A stretch of 64,000 bases of DNA. Origin: an uncultured Polycyclovorans sp. Lineage in GTDB: Bacteria > Pseudomonadota > Gammaproteobacteria > Nevskiales > Nevskiaceae. Within the stretch, counting starts at the first letter, position 1; each line of letters starts with the position of its first letter. A program made the position numbers and the translations under genes. Below are positions 33,125 through 41,195 of this stretch, in pieces. The notes under the pieces were generated by a model. It was not told the DNA's origin. It was given only the letters and a program-made list of their open reading frames with translations, and ran no database searches. Location of the stretch: assembly GCA_936928855.1 (NCBI GenBank), contig CAKZHZ010000019.1:156086-220085 (forward strand). The letters are read 5' to 3'.

Positions 33125-33777
33125 TCGGACTGTGGCGCCGGGAATGGCGGCTGGCGCGGACCCAGCCCACCGATCTGCTCCTGCCGCTGGCGTTCTATCT
33201 TCTGGTGGCGGCGTTGTTCGCCTTCGGCGGGCGTCCCAATGATCCGGCCCTGGCCGGTTTCGCGCCGGCGGTGCTGTGGGTCGGGGCCCTGCTGGCATCA
33301 CTGATGTCGCTGGACCGCCTGTTTCACCCGGAGTTTGACGATGGCACGCTGGAACAATGGTGCCTCGCCGACACCCCGCTGCCCTTGATCGTGATGGCCA
33401 AGCTGCTGGCGCATTGGGTCATCCACGGGTTGCCCCTGGCGCTGATGGCGGTGCCGATCGCGGGCGCGCTGGGGGTGCCGGCCGCCGCCTGGTCGGTGCT
33501 GTGCGGTGGCCTGGCGCTGGGCACCCTGGTGCTGGTGATGGTCGGGGGACTCGCCAGCAGCCTGGCGGTCGGCCTGCCCAGGGCCGGCGCGTTGATGCCG
33601 CTGCTGGTGCTGCCGTTGCTGGCACCGGTGGTGATCTTCGGGGGGGGCAGTGTCCGTGCAGCGCTGAGCGGAGCGGACCCGATGGCTCCGTTATACTTTC
33701 TGGGATTCCTGGCGGTCCTGGCACTGACAGCGTTGCCCTGGGCCTGCGCCAGCGCGCTGCGCAGCGCATTTGACTGA
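33112..33777 (+). CDS. ccmB: Haem exporter permease CcmB
   Basis: A 221-residue inner-membrane protein with six predicted helices and the CcmB pattern: 'LWRREWRLARTQPTDLLLPLAFYLLVAALF' at the N-terminus, 'LDRLFHPEFDDGTLEQWCLADTPL' in the first cytoplasmic loop and 'LLVLPLLAPVVIFGGGSVRAAL' later. It is the membrane partner of the CcmA ATPase, needed to free haem-loaded CcmE. Its start lies inside the ccmA coding region (13-bp overlap), a common arrangement that keeps the subunits in proportion. Confidence 0.93.
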   Translation: MRLLIGLWRREWRLARTQPTDLLLPLAFYLLVAALFAFGGRPNDPALAGFAPAVLWVGALLASLMSLDRLFHPEFDDGTLEQWCLADTPLPLIVMAKLLAHWVIHGLPLALMAVPIAGALGVPAAAWSVLCGGLALGTLVLVMVGGLASSLAVGLPRAGALMPLLVLPLLAPVVIFGGGSVRAALSGADPMAPLYFLGFLAVLALTALPWACASALRSAFD

Positions 33778-33805
33778 CGTTCATCCTACGGAGCACGCAT
33801 CCGCG

Positions 33806-34546
33806 ATGTGGACCTGGTTCCATCGGCTGGCCTCACCGCCCAGCTTTTACCGCTTTGCTGCGCGGCTGTCGCCGTGGCTGGGCGCGTCGGCGCTGTTGCT
33901 GCTGGGCTACGGGTGGTTTGCCGGCCTGGTGCTGGCGCCGGCCGACTACCAGCAGGGGGATGCGTTCCGCATCATTTATGTCCATGTGCCGGCGGCCGCC
34001 CTGTCGCTGTCGGTCTATACCGCCATGGCGGTAGCCGGCGCGATCGCGCTGATCTGGCGCATGAAGCTGGCCGAGTGCGTGCTGGTGGCTGCGGCCCCGG
34101 TGGGGGCGAGCCTGACCGTGCTGGCCCTGATCACCGGCATGCTCTGGGGCAAGCCGATGTGGGGCACCTATTGGGTGTGGGATGCGCGCCTGACGTCGGA
34201 ACTGGTGCTGCTGTTTCTCTACCTCGGGGTCATCCTCATCGCGCAGGCCATCGAGGAGCCCCGGCGGGCGGCGCGGGCGGCAGCCTGGCTCGCCATCGTG
34301 GGTGTCATCAACGTGCCGATCGTCAAGTATTCGGTGGACTGGTGGAACAGCCTGCACCAGACCTCCACCATCCTCAAAATGGGGGCGCCCACCATCTCCA
34401 CGGCGATGGCGGTACCGCTTTATGCCTGCCTGCTGGGAACCCTGCTGCTGGTGGCGCAGTCCGTTCTGCTGCGTACACAGAATGAGCTGCTGCGGCGCGA
34501 GCGGACCAGTGCCTGGGTCAAGGCCCTCAAGGAGGACATGCAGTAA
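33806..34546 (+). CDS. ccmC: Haem-handling protein CcmC
   Basis: A 246-residue inner-membrane protein with six helices. The tryptophan-rich haem-binding motif is 'MWGTYWVWDARLTSELVLL', and the two conserved axial histidines are in 'YVHVPAAALS' and 'WWNSLHQTSTI'. CcmC loads haem onto CcmE. I placed the start at the ATG giving 'MWTWFHRLASPPSFYRFA', which matches other CcmC N-termini; the frame is open from 33770. Its stop codon overlaps the ccmD start. Confidence 0.95.
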   Translation: MWTWFHRLASPPSFYRFAARLSPWLGASALLLLGYGWFAGLVLAPADYQQGDAFRIIYVHVPAAALSLSVYTAMAVAGAIALIWRMKLAECVLVAAAPVGASLTVLALITGMLWGKPMWGTYWVWDARLTSELVLLFLYLGVILIAQAIEEPRRAARAAAWLAIVGVINVPIVKYSVDWWNSLHQTSTILKMGAPTISTAMAVPLYACLLGTLLLVAQSVLLRTQNELLRRERTSAWVKALKEDMQ

Positions 34547-34686
34547 TGGATGGTTTTTGGCAGATGGGCGGCTATGCCGCTTACGTGTGGGGAAGCTTCG
34601 GTGCGACACTGGCGGTCTATGGCTGGAACCTCTGGGCCCCGGGGGCACAGCGCCGCGCCTGGTGGCGTGATCAGGAGGACGCATGA
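34546..34686 (+). CDS. ccmD: Haem exporter accessory protein CcmD
   Basis: A 46-residue single-helix membrane protein, easily missed because of its size. The sequence begins 'MDGFWQMGGYAAYVWGSF', has a hydrophobic helix at about residues 9-30 and ends in a basic/acidic tail ('AQRRAWWRDQEDA'). CcmD stabilises the CcmC-CcmE complex and is required for haem release. Its ATG overlaps the last base of the ccmC stop, and its stop overlaps the ccmE start (ATGA), so the three are translationally coupled. Identified by position, size and the tryptophan/tyrosine-rich helix. Confidence 0.9.
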   Translation: MDGFWQMGGYAAYVWGSFGATLAVYGWNLWAPGAQRRAWWRDQEDA

Positions 34687-35150
34687 CCCGCACGCAACGT
34701 CGTCGCATTGTGGCGGTCGCTGCGGTCCTGCTGGGACTGGGCCTTGCCGCGGTGCTGGGCTTTACCGCGTTCCAGCAAAACCTGATGTACTTCGTGACGC
34801 CCAGTGACCTCCTCTCGGATGCGCCGTCCGCGACCGCGCACCTGCGGTTGGGTGGGGTGGTGGAGACCGGCAGTGTGCAGCGCGGAGACGGTCTCGAAGT
34901 GACCTTCGTGGTTGCCGACTGTGCCCACAGTCTGCCGGTCCGCTACGAGGGCATCCTGCCGGATCTGTTCCGGGAGGGGCAGGGCATTGTCGCCAGCGGT
35001 TACATGGGGGAAGGCGGCGTCTTCGAAGCCGACGAGGTGCTCGCCAAGCACGACGAGAACTACATGCCGCCTGAGCTGGCGGCCTCGCTCAAGACCGAGA
35101 CCGGGCACTCCTGCGAGCCCTTCAAGTCGATGGCGGCACAGCGCGGATGA
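34683..35150 (+). CDS. ccmE: Periplasmic haem chaperone CcmE
   Basis: A 155-residue protein anchored by one N-terminal helix (about residues 9-29) with a periplasmic beta-barrel domain. The covalently haem-binding His123 is in 'VLAKHDENYMP', the signature of the family. It accepts haem from CcmC and delivers it to CcmF for attachment to apocytochromes. It overlaps ccmD at ATGA and ccmF at its end. Confidence 0.96.
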   Translation: MTRTQRRRIVAVAAVLLGLGLAAVLGFTAFQQNLMYFVTPSDLLSDAPSATAHLRLGGVVETGSVQRGDGLEVTFVVADCAHSLPVRYEGILPDLFREGQGIVASGYMGEGGVFEADEVLAKHDENYMPPELAASLKTETGHSCEPFKSMAAQRG

Positions 35151-37075
35151 TCGCTGAAATTGGTCATTTCGCGCTGTTGCTGGCGCTCGGGGTCTCGCTG
35201 CTGCTGGCAGTGGTGCCGCTGATCGGTGCCTGGCGCCATGACCTCAAGGCCATGCGTTTCGCCGGCACTGCGGCGCTGGTGCAGTTGGCCCTGGTGGTGG
35301 TGGCGTATGCCTGTCTCACCACGCTGTTCGTACAGGGTGATTTCTCGGTCACCTATGTGGCCCAGAACAGCCATTCGGAACTGCCGCTGGCCTATCGGAT
35401 TTCTGCCGTGTGGGGGGGGCACGAGGGCTCGCTGCTGTTGTGGATCCTGATGTTGGCGGGGTGGACGGCGGCGGTTGCCGCGTTCAACCGGCGCCTGCCT
35501 GCAGAGATGAGCGCCATCGTGTTGGCAGTGCTGGGCGCCATCATGATCGGCTTTCTGCTGTTCACTGTGCTTACCTCGAATCCCTTCGATCGCCTGTTGC
35601 CGATTCCGGCCGATGGCAAGGATCTCAACCCCTTGCTGCAGGACCCCGGACTGATCGTGCACCCGCCGCTGCTGTACATGGGCTACGTCGGTTTCTCGGT
35701 GGCGTTCGCCTTTGCGCTGGCGGCGCTGATCACCGGCCAGCTGGATGCCGCCTGGGCCCGCTGGACCCGGCCCTGGACCACGGCCGCGTGGTTGTTCCTG
35801 ACCCTGGGCATCACCCTGGGGTCCTGGTGGGCGTATCACGAGCTGGGATGGGGCGGCTGGTGGTTCTGGGACCCGGTGGAGAATGCGAGCTTCATGCCCT
35901 GGCTGGTGGGCACGGCGTTGATCCATTCGCTGGTTGTCACCGAGAAGCGGGGCCTGCTCAAGAGTTGGACGGTGCTGCTGGCGATTCTCGCTTTCGCGCT
36001 GTCGCTGCTGGGAACCTTCCTGGTGCGATCCGGGGTGCTTGTCAGCGTCCATGCCTTTGCCACCGATCCCGCCCGAGGGGTCTTCATTCTCGGGTTCCTG
36101 GCAGCAGTGGTCGGTACCGCCTTCGCACTGTATGCCTGGCGTGCGCCACGTCTGGCGGTGAGCGCCTCGTTCTCGCTGGGGTCTCGTGAAGGCCTCTTGC
36201 TGATCAACAATGTCTTCCTGGTGGTGGCGGCCGCGGCGGTACTGCTGGGCACTCTGTGGCCCCTGATCGCCGATGCCCTGTCACTTGGCAAACTCTCGGT
36301 CGGGCCGCCGTACTTCAATGCGGTTTTCGTGCCCCTGACGCTGCCGCTGGCGGTACTGGTCGGCATGGCCAGTGCCGTCAACTGGAAACGCGCCCGGTTG
36401 GCCGACGTGGTGCGCCGGTTGCGGACGCCTGCCGGCATTTCGCTGGTGCTCGGGCTGGTGGTGGTGACGCTGATGAGCGTGCGCTGGGGGATGGCCGTGG
36501 TGGCCGGCGCCTGGCTGGGAAGCTGGACGCTGGTGGCAGCCCTGTCGGAGCCCTGGCGGCGTTGGCGTCAAAGCGGGCGTCTGCCACCGCGTGCCGTGCT
36601 GGGCATGGCAACGGCCCATGCAGGATTGGGCATTTTTGTGCTCGGAGTGACCTTCGTCAGCCAGTTCAGCATCGAACGTGATGTGCGGCTGGGGCCGGGG
36701 CAGTCCACCGAACTCGCGGGATATCGCTTCACCTTCGACGGCGTTCATGAAGTGCCCGGTCCCAATTACGATGCCGAGCGAGGCACCTTGCGGGTGGCGC
36801 GGGGCGAGCGCGAATTGGCGGTGCTGCACCCCGAGAAACGTTTCTATCGTGGTGCCCGCCAGGTGATGACGGATGCCGATGTCGATCACACCCCGTTCAG
36901 AGACCTCTATGCTTCCCTCGGCGAACCGGTGGGGGATGCCGGAGACTGGGCCCTGCGGTTGTACTACAAGCCAATGATGCGCCTGGTGTGGTGGGGCGGG
37001 GTGATCATGGCGCTGGGCGGGGTGCTGGCCATCTCCGACCGCCGCTATCGCCTGCGGGCCCGGAGTGCCGGCTGA
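35147..37075 (+). CDS. ccmF: Cytochrome c haem lyase subunit CcmF
   Basis: A 642-residue polytopic membrane protein, about fifteen helices, that ligates haem to the CxxCH motifs of apocytochromes with CcmH and CcmI. The tryptophan-rich motif is 'LGWGGWWFWDPVENASFMPWL' at about residues 235-255, and 'GGHEGSLLLW' with conserved His precedes it. A large periplasmic domain lies near the C-terminus. The length matches the family. It overlaps ccmE by 4 bp and shares a base with the ccmG start. Confidence 0.96.
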   Translation: MIAEIGHFALLLALGVSLLLAVVPLIGAWRHDLKAMRFAGTAALVQLALVVVAYACLTTLFVQGDFSVTYVAQNSHSELPLAYRISAVWGGHEGSLLLWILMLAGWTAAVAAFNRRLPAEMSAIVLAVLGAIMIGFLLFTVLTSNPFDRLLPIPADGKDLNPLLQDPGLIVHPPLLYMGYVGFSVAFAFALAALITGQLDAAWARWTRPWTTAAWLFLTLGITLGSWWAYHELGWGGWWFWDPVENASFMPWLVGTALIHSLVVTEKRGLLKSWTVLLAILAFALSLLGTFLVRSGVLVSVHAFATDPARGVFILGFLAAVVGTAFALYAWRAPRLAVSASFSLGSREGLLLINNVFLVVAAAAVLLGTLWPLIADALSLGKLSVGPPYFNAVFVPLTLPLAVLVGMASAVNWKRARLADVVRRLRTPAGISLVLGLVVVTLMSVRWGMAVVAGAWLGSWTLVAALSEPWRRWRQSGRLPPRAVLGMATAHAGLGIFVLGVTFVSQFSIERDVRLGPGQSTELAGYRFTFDGVHEVPGPNYDAERGTLRVARGERELAVLHPEKRFYRGARQVMTDADVDHTPFRDLYASLGEPVGDAGDWALRLYYKPMMRLVWWGGVIMALGGVLAISDRRYRLRARSAG

Positions 37076-37593
37076 TGCGGTTCCTGCTGCCAGTGCTGGT
37101 GCTGACGGGCCTGGTGGTGCTGCTCGGCGTCGGCCTGCGGCTGGATCCGAGAACCGTACCGAGCCCCTTGATCGGGGCGCCGGTTCCGGCATTCGATCTG
37201 GCCGTGCTCGATCGCCCGGAACGGCTGACCGAGGCGGCGCTGCGGGGCCAGCCAACAGTGGTCAATTTCTTCGCCAGCTGGTGTACGCCCTGCCTGGAAG
37301 AGCATCCGGTGCTGATGGGGCTGGCACGCGAACAGAACCTGCAACTGGTCGGCATCAACTACAAGGACGCCGCGGACGATGCACGGCGCTGGCTGGCCCG
37401 GCATGGCAACCCCTACGCCGTGGTCGGTCGTGACCCGGAGGGCGACGCGGGCCTCGACTGGGGCGTCTATGGTGTGCCGGAAACCTATCTGGTCAGCGCC
37501 GATGGGGTGATCCTGCACAAGCACGTCGGCGCCGTGACACCCGCGGTCTGGAAAGCGGATTTCCTGCCGCGGCTGACGGCGACGGCGCCATGA
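37075..37593 (+). CDS. ccmG: Thiol:disulfide interchange protein CcmG/DsbE
   Basis: A 172-residue membrane-anchored thioredoxin-like protein. An N-terminal helix (residues 2-20) is followed by the fold with the redox motif WCTPC in 'FFASWCTPCLEEHP' at about 66-70, and the cis-proline loop 'YGVPETYLV'. It keeps apocytochrome cysteines reduced for haem attachment. The ATG overlaps the ccmF stop by one base. The frame is open upstream inside ccmF but the family begins with the hydrophobic anchor. Confidence 0.94.
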   Translation: MRFLLPVLVLTGLVVLLGVGLRLDPRTVPSPLIGAPVPAFDLAVLDRPERLTEAALRGQPTVVNFFASWCTPCLEEHPVLMGLAREQNLQLVGINYKDAADDARRWLARHGNPYAVVGRDPEGDAGLDWGVYGVPETYLVSADGVILHKHVGAVTPAVWKADFLPRLTATAP

Positions 37594-38030
37594 TGCGCGC
37601 CCGCGTCCTGCTCGCAGCTGTTGTCGGGTTGCTGCTGGTGACAGTGGCAAGGGCCGAAACGCCGGTGACCGAGCCCCAGCGCTATCAGACCCTGATCCAT
37701 GAGCTGCGCTGTCTGGTCTGTCAGAACCAGAGCATCGCCGAATCCAACGCGCCGCTGGCCCAGGACCTGCGTGAGCAGGTGGCCAGCCAGATGGCGGCGG
37801 GGCGCAGCGACGACGAGATTCGCGACTACCTGACCGCCCGTTACGGCGATTTCGTGCTGTACCGCCCCCCGCTGCGGTGGCGCACGGCGCTGCTGTGGCT
37901 CGGGCCGTTTCTGCTGGCCGTGCTGGGGTTGTTCCTGGCGTGGCGTTTCACCCGCCGTGCCCCCTCCAGCGGGAGCACCTCACCGGATCCCGAGGCGCTG
38001 AAACGCCTGCTGGACAAGCACCGCCCATGA
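37590..38030 (+). CDS. ccmH: Cytochrome c-type biogenesis protein CcmH
   Basis: A 146-residue protein with a signal peptide (ending near 'TVARAE'), the redox motif in 'LRCLVCQNQSIAESNAPLA', and one transmembrane helix at about residues 104-124. CcmH reduces or holds apocytochrome thiols in the haem-ligation complex with CcmF and CcmG. Two adjacent ATG codons are present; the first overlaps the ccmG stop. It is the short CcmH without the TPR part, which is encoded separately as ccmI. Confidence 0.95.
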   Translation: MMRARVLLAAVVGLLLVTVARAETPVTEPQRYQTLIHELRCLVCQNQSIAESNAPLAQDLREQVASQMAAGRSDDEIRDYLTARYGDFVLYRPPLRWRTALLWLGPFLLAVLGLFLAWRFTRRAPSSGSTSPDPEALKRLLDKHRP

Positions 38031-38055
38031 ACCTGCAGACACCGTGGCCCTTCCC

Positions 38056-39258
38056 ATGTTGAGTGCCGAACTCACGCTGGGGCTGATGGCCCTGATCACA
38101 CTGTTGGCGGTGGTGGCCCTGAGCCGGCCCTGGTGGCGGCGCACTTCAGGTGACGAGGCAGGGCGTCGGGCTCTCAATGTGGCGACCTATCGCCAGCGTA
38201 TCGACGAGATCGAGCAGGAGCATGCCGGCGGCATCCTGGATGACGAGACTGCCTCGCAGCTCAAGGCGGAGCAGGGCGCCCGTCTGCTCGCGGATACGGG
38301 CGCGGAGGATCGTGATGCCCGCGCCGGCAGCAGCCGGCTGTGGGTGTTGCTGGCACTGGTGCCGGTGCTGGCCACTGCCTTCTACTGGCAGCAGGGTCGC
38401 TGGGAGGTGGCCACCACCGCGGAGCAGGCACGGCTGGACCCGCGGGCGGGCGAGCAACTGGCGCTGAAGCGTGCGCTGGCGGCGAGTGAGGCCGCGCAAC
38501 AGGCCGACCCGGAAGATGCCCAGGGCTGGGCGACGCTGGGGCAGCTGCGCATGGCGGACGGCCAGGCCGAGGGCGCTGCCGAGGCATTCGCCCGTGCCAA
38601 CGCCCTGCTGCCCGACCAGCCGGACTGGTGGGTCGCCGAGGCTGAGGCACTGGCGGCGACCCAGGGCCAGGATCTGCGCGGCGCACCATCGGAACGCATC
38701 GAGAAGGCACTGGCGCTGGCGCCCGATCACGGCAAGGGCCTGTTCTATGGGGGCATGGCGGCGGCCCAGCGGGACGACATCGAGGTCGCCCGTGAACGCT
38801 GGACCCGCTTGCTGCAGCAGCACGAACTGCCGCCGCGGCTGCGAGAGGTGATCGAACAGGGCGTCGAGCGCTGGGGTGGCGGACTGCCTGCAGGGGGTGG
38901 CGCGCTGACGGTCACCGTGCAATTGCCCGATCCGCCGCCGGGCGACCTGCCGGAGCGGCCGGTGCTGTGGGTGTTCGCCAAGGCGGTGGACGGCCCGCCG
39001 ATGCCGCTGGCGGTGAAGCGAATGCCTTCGCCGACATTTCCTGTCACCGTCACGCTGAGCGATGACGACGCCATGATGCCGTCCGTCCGGCTGTCGCAGT
39101 TCGCGCATGTGGAGATCACGGCGCGGCTGGGATCGGGGGCCGACGTTCAGGCGCGCCCGGGCGATCTCGAGGGCCGGGTGGCCTCGGTGACGCCGGGTGA
39201 CGACGCCCCGCTCACCGTCGTGCTGGAAACCCGTGTCGGCGCTGACGCCGCACCCTGA
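38056..39258 (+). CDS. ccmI: Cytochrome c-type biogenesis protein CcmI
   Basis: A 400-residue protein with two transmembrane helices (about residues 6-24 and 94-112) enclosing a cytoplasmic loop with 'RRALNVATYRQRIDEIEQEHAGGIL', followed by TPR repeats ('AEAFARANALLPDQPDWWVAEAEALA') and a C-terminal beta-rich domain. CcmI chaperones the C-terminal tails of apocytochromes. Its start is 25 bp after ccmH; a GTG four codons earlier is possible. No ribosome binding site is obvious, so coupling to ccmH is likely. Confidence 0.93.
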   Translation: MLSAELTLGLMALITLLAVVALSRPWWRRTSGDEAGRRALNVATYRQRIDEIEQEHAGGILDDETASQLKAEQGARLLADTGAEDRDARAGSSRLWVLLALVPVLATAFYWQQGRWEVATTAEQARLDPRAGEQLALKRALAASEAAQQADPEDAQGWATLGQLRMADGQAEGAAEAFARANALLPDQPDWWVAEAEALAATQGQDLRGAPSERIEKALALAPDHGKGLFYGGMAAAQRDDIEVARERWTRLLQQHELPPRLREVIEQGVERWGGGLPAGGGALTVTVQLPDPPPGDLPERPVLWVFAKAVDGPPMPLAVKRMPSPTFPVTVTLSDDDAMMPSVRLSQFAHVEITARLGSGADVQARPGDLEGRVASVTPGDDAPLTVVLETRVGADAAP

Positions 39259-39280
39259 CCCAATGTTTGCTGGAGGACCG

Positions 39281-40150
39281 ATGACCGCGACCCTGACCGA
39301 CCTGCCATCCCCGCTGTCCCTGTATCTCAAGGCGGCGGCTTCGGCGTCGCGCAGTCCGGGCAACCTGCGTCAGCTGCCCCCCCTGGCCCTGCGTTTGGCT
39401 GCCGTGCAGCCCGATCCCGCACGTCTGGCTGCGTATTGCGAGGTCTGCGGCATCGAGCCCTCCGAGTTTCTGCCGATCACCTATCCGCAGGTGGCGGTGA
39501 CGGCGCTGCACATGGCGCTGATGACCCAGCCGAAATTTCCGCTGCCGATGCTGGGCTTGGTCCACGTATCCAACCGCATCGAGCAGTTCCGCCCCATCGG
39601 CGTGGGCGAAGCCTGGGATGCCGAGGTGCGTATCGGAGAGTGTCGCGAAGTCCGGGCCGGCCTCGAGTTCGATCTGCTGACCGATGTGTCGGTGGGCGAG
39701 GAGCGGGTGTGGACGGCGGTCACCACCATCATTCACCGGCGTAAAAGTGGCGGCAAGGCGGACAGTGGCCGGGCACCGCGCCCCTCGGCGCCGGCTGCCG
39801 AAGCGCCGCGGCTGGCGGACTACCATGCGATCCGTGCTGCTGCGGACACCGGACGGCGTTATGCCAAGGTGTCCGGCGACTACAACCCGATTCACCTCTA
39901 CGCGGCGACCGCCAAGCTGTTCGGCTTTCCGCGTGCCATCGCCCACGGCATGTGGAGTCTGGCACGGTGCCTCGGCGTGCTGGAGGGGCAGCTGCCGGCG
40001 GCGCCGACGGTGCTGGAAGTGAAGTTCAAGCAGCCGGTGCTGCTGCCCGCCGCAGCCGCGCTCAAGTTTCACACCGAGGACGACGGCGTTCATTTCTGGA
40101 TGCTGGCCCAAAGGTCCAACAAGGTCCATTTGAGCGGCGTGCTGCGGTAG
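39281..40150 (+). CDS. MaoC-like double hot-dog dehydratase
   Basis: A 289-residue protein whose C-terminal half (about 165-289) is a MaoC/hydratase 2 domain: 'YAKVSGDYNPIHLYAATAKLFGFPRAIAHGMWSLA' contains the catalytic Asp and His of (R)-enoyl-CoA hydratases. The N-terminal half ('LPITYPQVAVTALHMALMTQPKFPLPMLGLVHVSN') looks like a second, catalytically degenerate hot-dog fold. Such proteins act on acyl-CoA or acyl-ACP. The start has GGAGG 5 bp upstream. It lies between ccmI and galU on the same strand; neither points to its substrate. Confidence 0.82.
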   Translation: MTATLTDLPSPLSLYLKAAASASRSPGNLRQLPPLALRLAAVQPDPARLAAYCEVCGIEPSEFLPITYPQVAVTALHMALMTQPKFPLPMLGLVHVSNRIEQFRPIGVGEAWDAEVRIGECREVRAGLEFDLLTDVSVGEERVWTAVTTIIHRRKSGGKADSGRAPRPSAPAAEAPRLADYHAIRAAADTGRRYAKVSGDYNPIHLYAATAKLFGFPRAIAHGMWSLARCLGVLEGQLPAAPTVLEVKFKQPVLLPAAAALKFHTEDDGVHFWMLAQRSNKVHLSGVLR

Positions 40151-40231
40151 ACTGTACGGACATTCCGACGCGTCGCCTCGGCCAGTTGCCGCCCGTGCCG
40201 GGATTCCATGCAAATCGACCAAGGAGCCTGC

Positions 40232-41116
40232 ATGCGCATCCGTAAAGCCGTATTTCCCGTGGCGGGGTTGGGAACCCGCTTTCTGCCGGCCACCAAGGCC
40301 AGCGCCAAGGAAATGCTGCCGGTGGTCGACAAGCCGTTGATCCAGTACGCCGTGCAGGAGGCCATCAGCGCCGGTGCACAGGAACTGATCTTCGTCACCG
40401 GCCGGTCGAAGAACTCGATCATGGACCATTTCGACAAGGCCTATGAGCTGGAGGCCGAACTCGAGCAGCGTGGCAAGACCAAGCTGCTGGAGATGGTCCA
40501 GGAAATCCTGCCGCCGGGGATCACCTGCATCTTCATCCGCCAGGCCGAGGCGCTTGGCCTGGGGCATGCGGTGCTCTGCGCTTGGCCGGCAGTGGGGGAC
40601 GAGGACTTCTCGGTGATCCTCGCCGACGACCTGATCGACGGCAAGTTGCGTCCCTGTCTGGCCCAGATGCAGCGGGTCTACCAGGAATACGGAACCTCGG
40701 TGATCGCCACGCAGCAGGTGCCGAAGGAAGAGATCTCCAGCTACGGGGTCGTGGACACGCAGCCGGTGGCGCCGGGGCTCGGCGAGATCCGGCGGATCGT
40801 CGAGAAGCCCAAGGCCGAGGACGCACCCTCCAATCTCGCGGTGGTGGGTCGCTACATCCTGACCCCACGCATCTTCAAATTGCTGGAACGCACGCCGCGC
40901 GGTGCCGGTGGCGAGATTCAGCTGACAGATGCCATCAGCATGATGATCCAGGAGCAGACCGTGCTGGCTTACGAATTCGAGGGCAAGCGGTACGACTGCG
41001 GATCCAAGCTGGGCTATCTCGAAGCCAATGTCGAATACGGTTTGAAGCACCCGGATCTGGCCGATGATTTCCGTGACTATCTGCGGAAATTGACGGCGGA
41101 CTGGCACAAGGATTGA
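40232..41116 (+). CDS. galU: UTP-glucose-1-phosphate uridylyltransferase GalU
   Basis: A 294-residue nucleotidyltransferase making UDP-glucose for cell-surface polysaccharides and trehalose. The N-terminal nucleotide loop 'AGLGTRFLPATKASAKEMLPV', 'DKPLIQYAVQEA', 'SVILADDLID' and 'YDCGSKLGYLEANVEYGLKHP' are all characteristic. AAGGAG at 40221-40226 supports the ATG. The length equals the family norm. It precedes sucA by 79 bp. Confidence 0.96.
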   Translation: MRIRKAVFPVAGLGTRFLPATKASAKEMLPVVDKPLIQYAVQEAISAGAQELIFVTGRSKNSIMDHFDKAYELEAELEQRGKTKLLEMVQEILPPGITCIFIRQAEALGLGHAVLCAWPAVGDEDFSVILADDLIDGKLRPCLAQMQRVYQEYGTSVIATQQVPKEEISSYGVVDTQPVAPGLGEIRRIVEKPKAEDAPSNLAVVGRYILTPRIFKLLERTPRGAGGEIQLTDAISMMIQEQTVLAYEFEGKRYDCGSKLGYLEANVEYGLKHPDLADDFRDYLRKLTADWHKD

Positions 41117-41167
41117 TCAGCGCACCAGGGATGGCGACAGCAACTCACCAGGCAATGTAGGTAACAG

Positions 41168-41183
41168 TGGCGCGGGCGCGCCA
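41168..41183. promoter_or_regulatory. Palindrome in the sucA leader
   Basis: TGGCGCG-GG-CGCGCCA, a perfect 7-bp inverted repeat with a 2-bp centre, directly before the AAAGG ribosome binding site of sucA. It could be an operator or a stem near the start of translation. Position and symmetry are seen; the role is inferred. Confidence 0.35.
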
Positions 41184-41195
41184 AAGGCAACGGTC

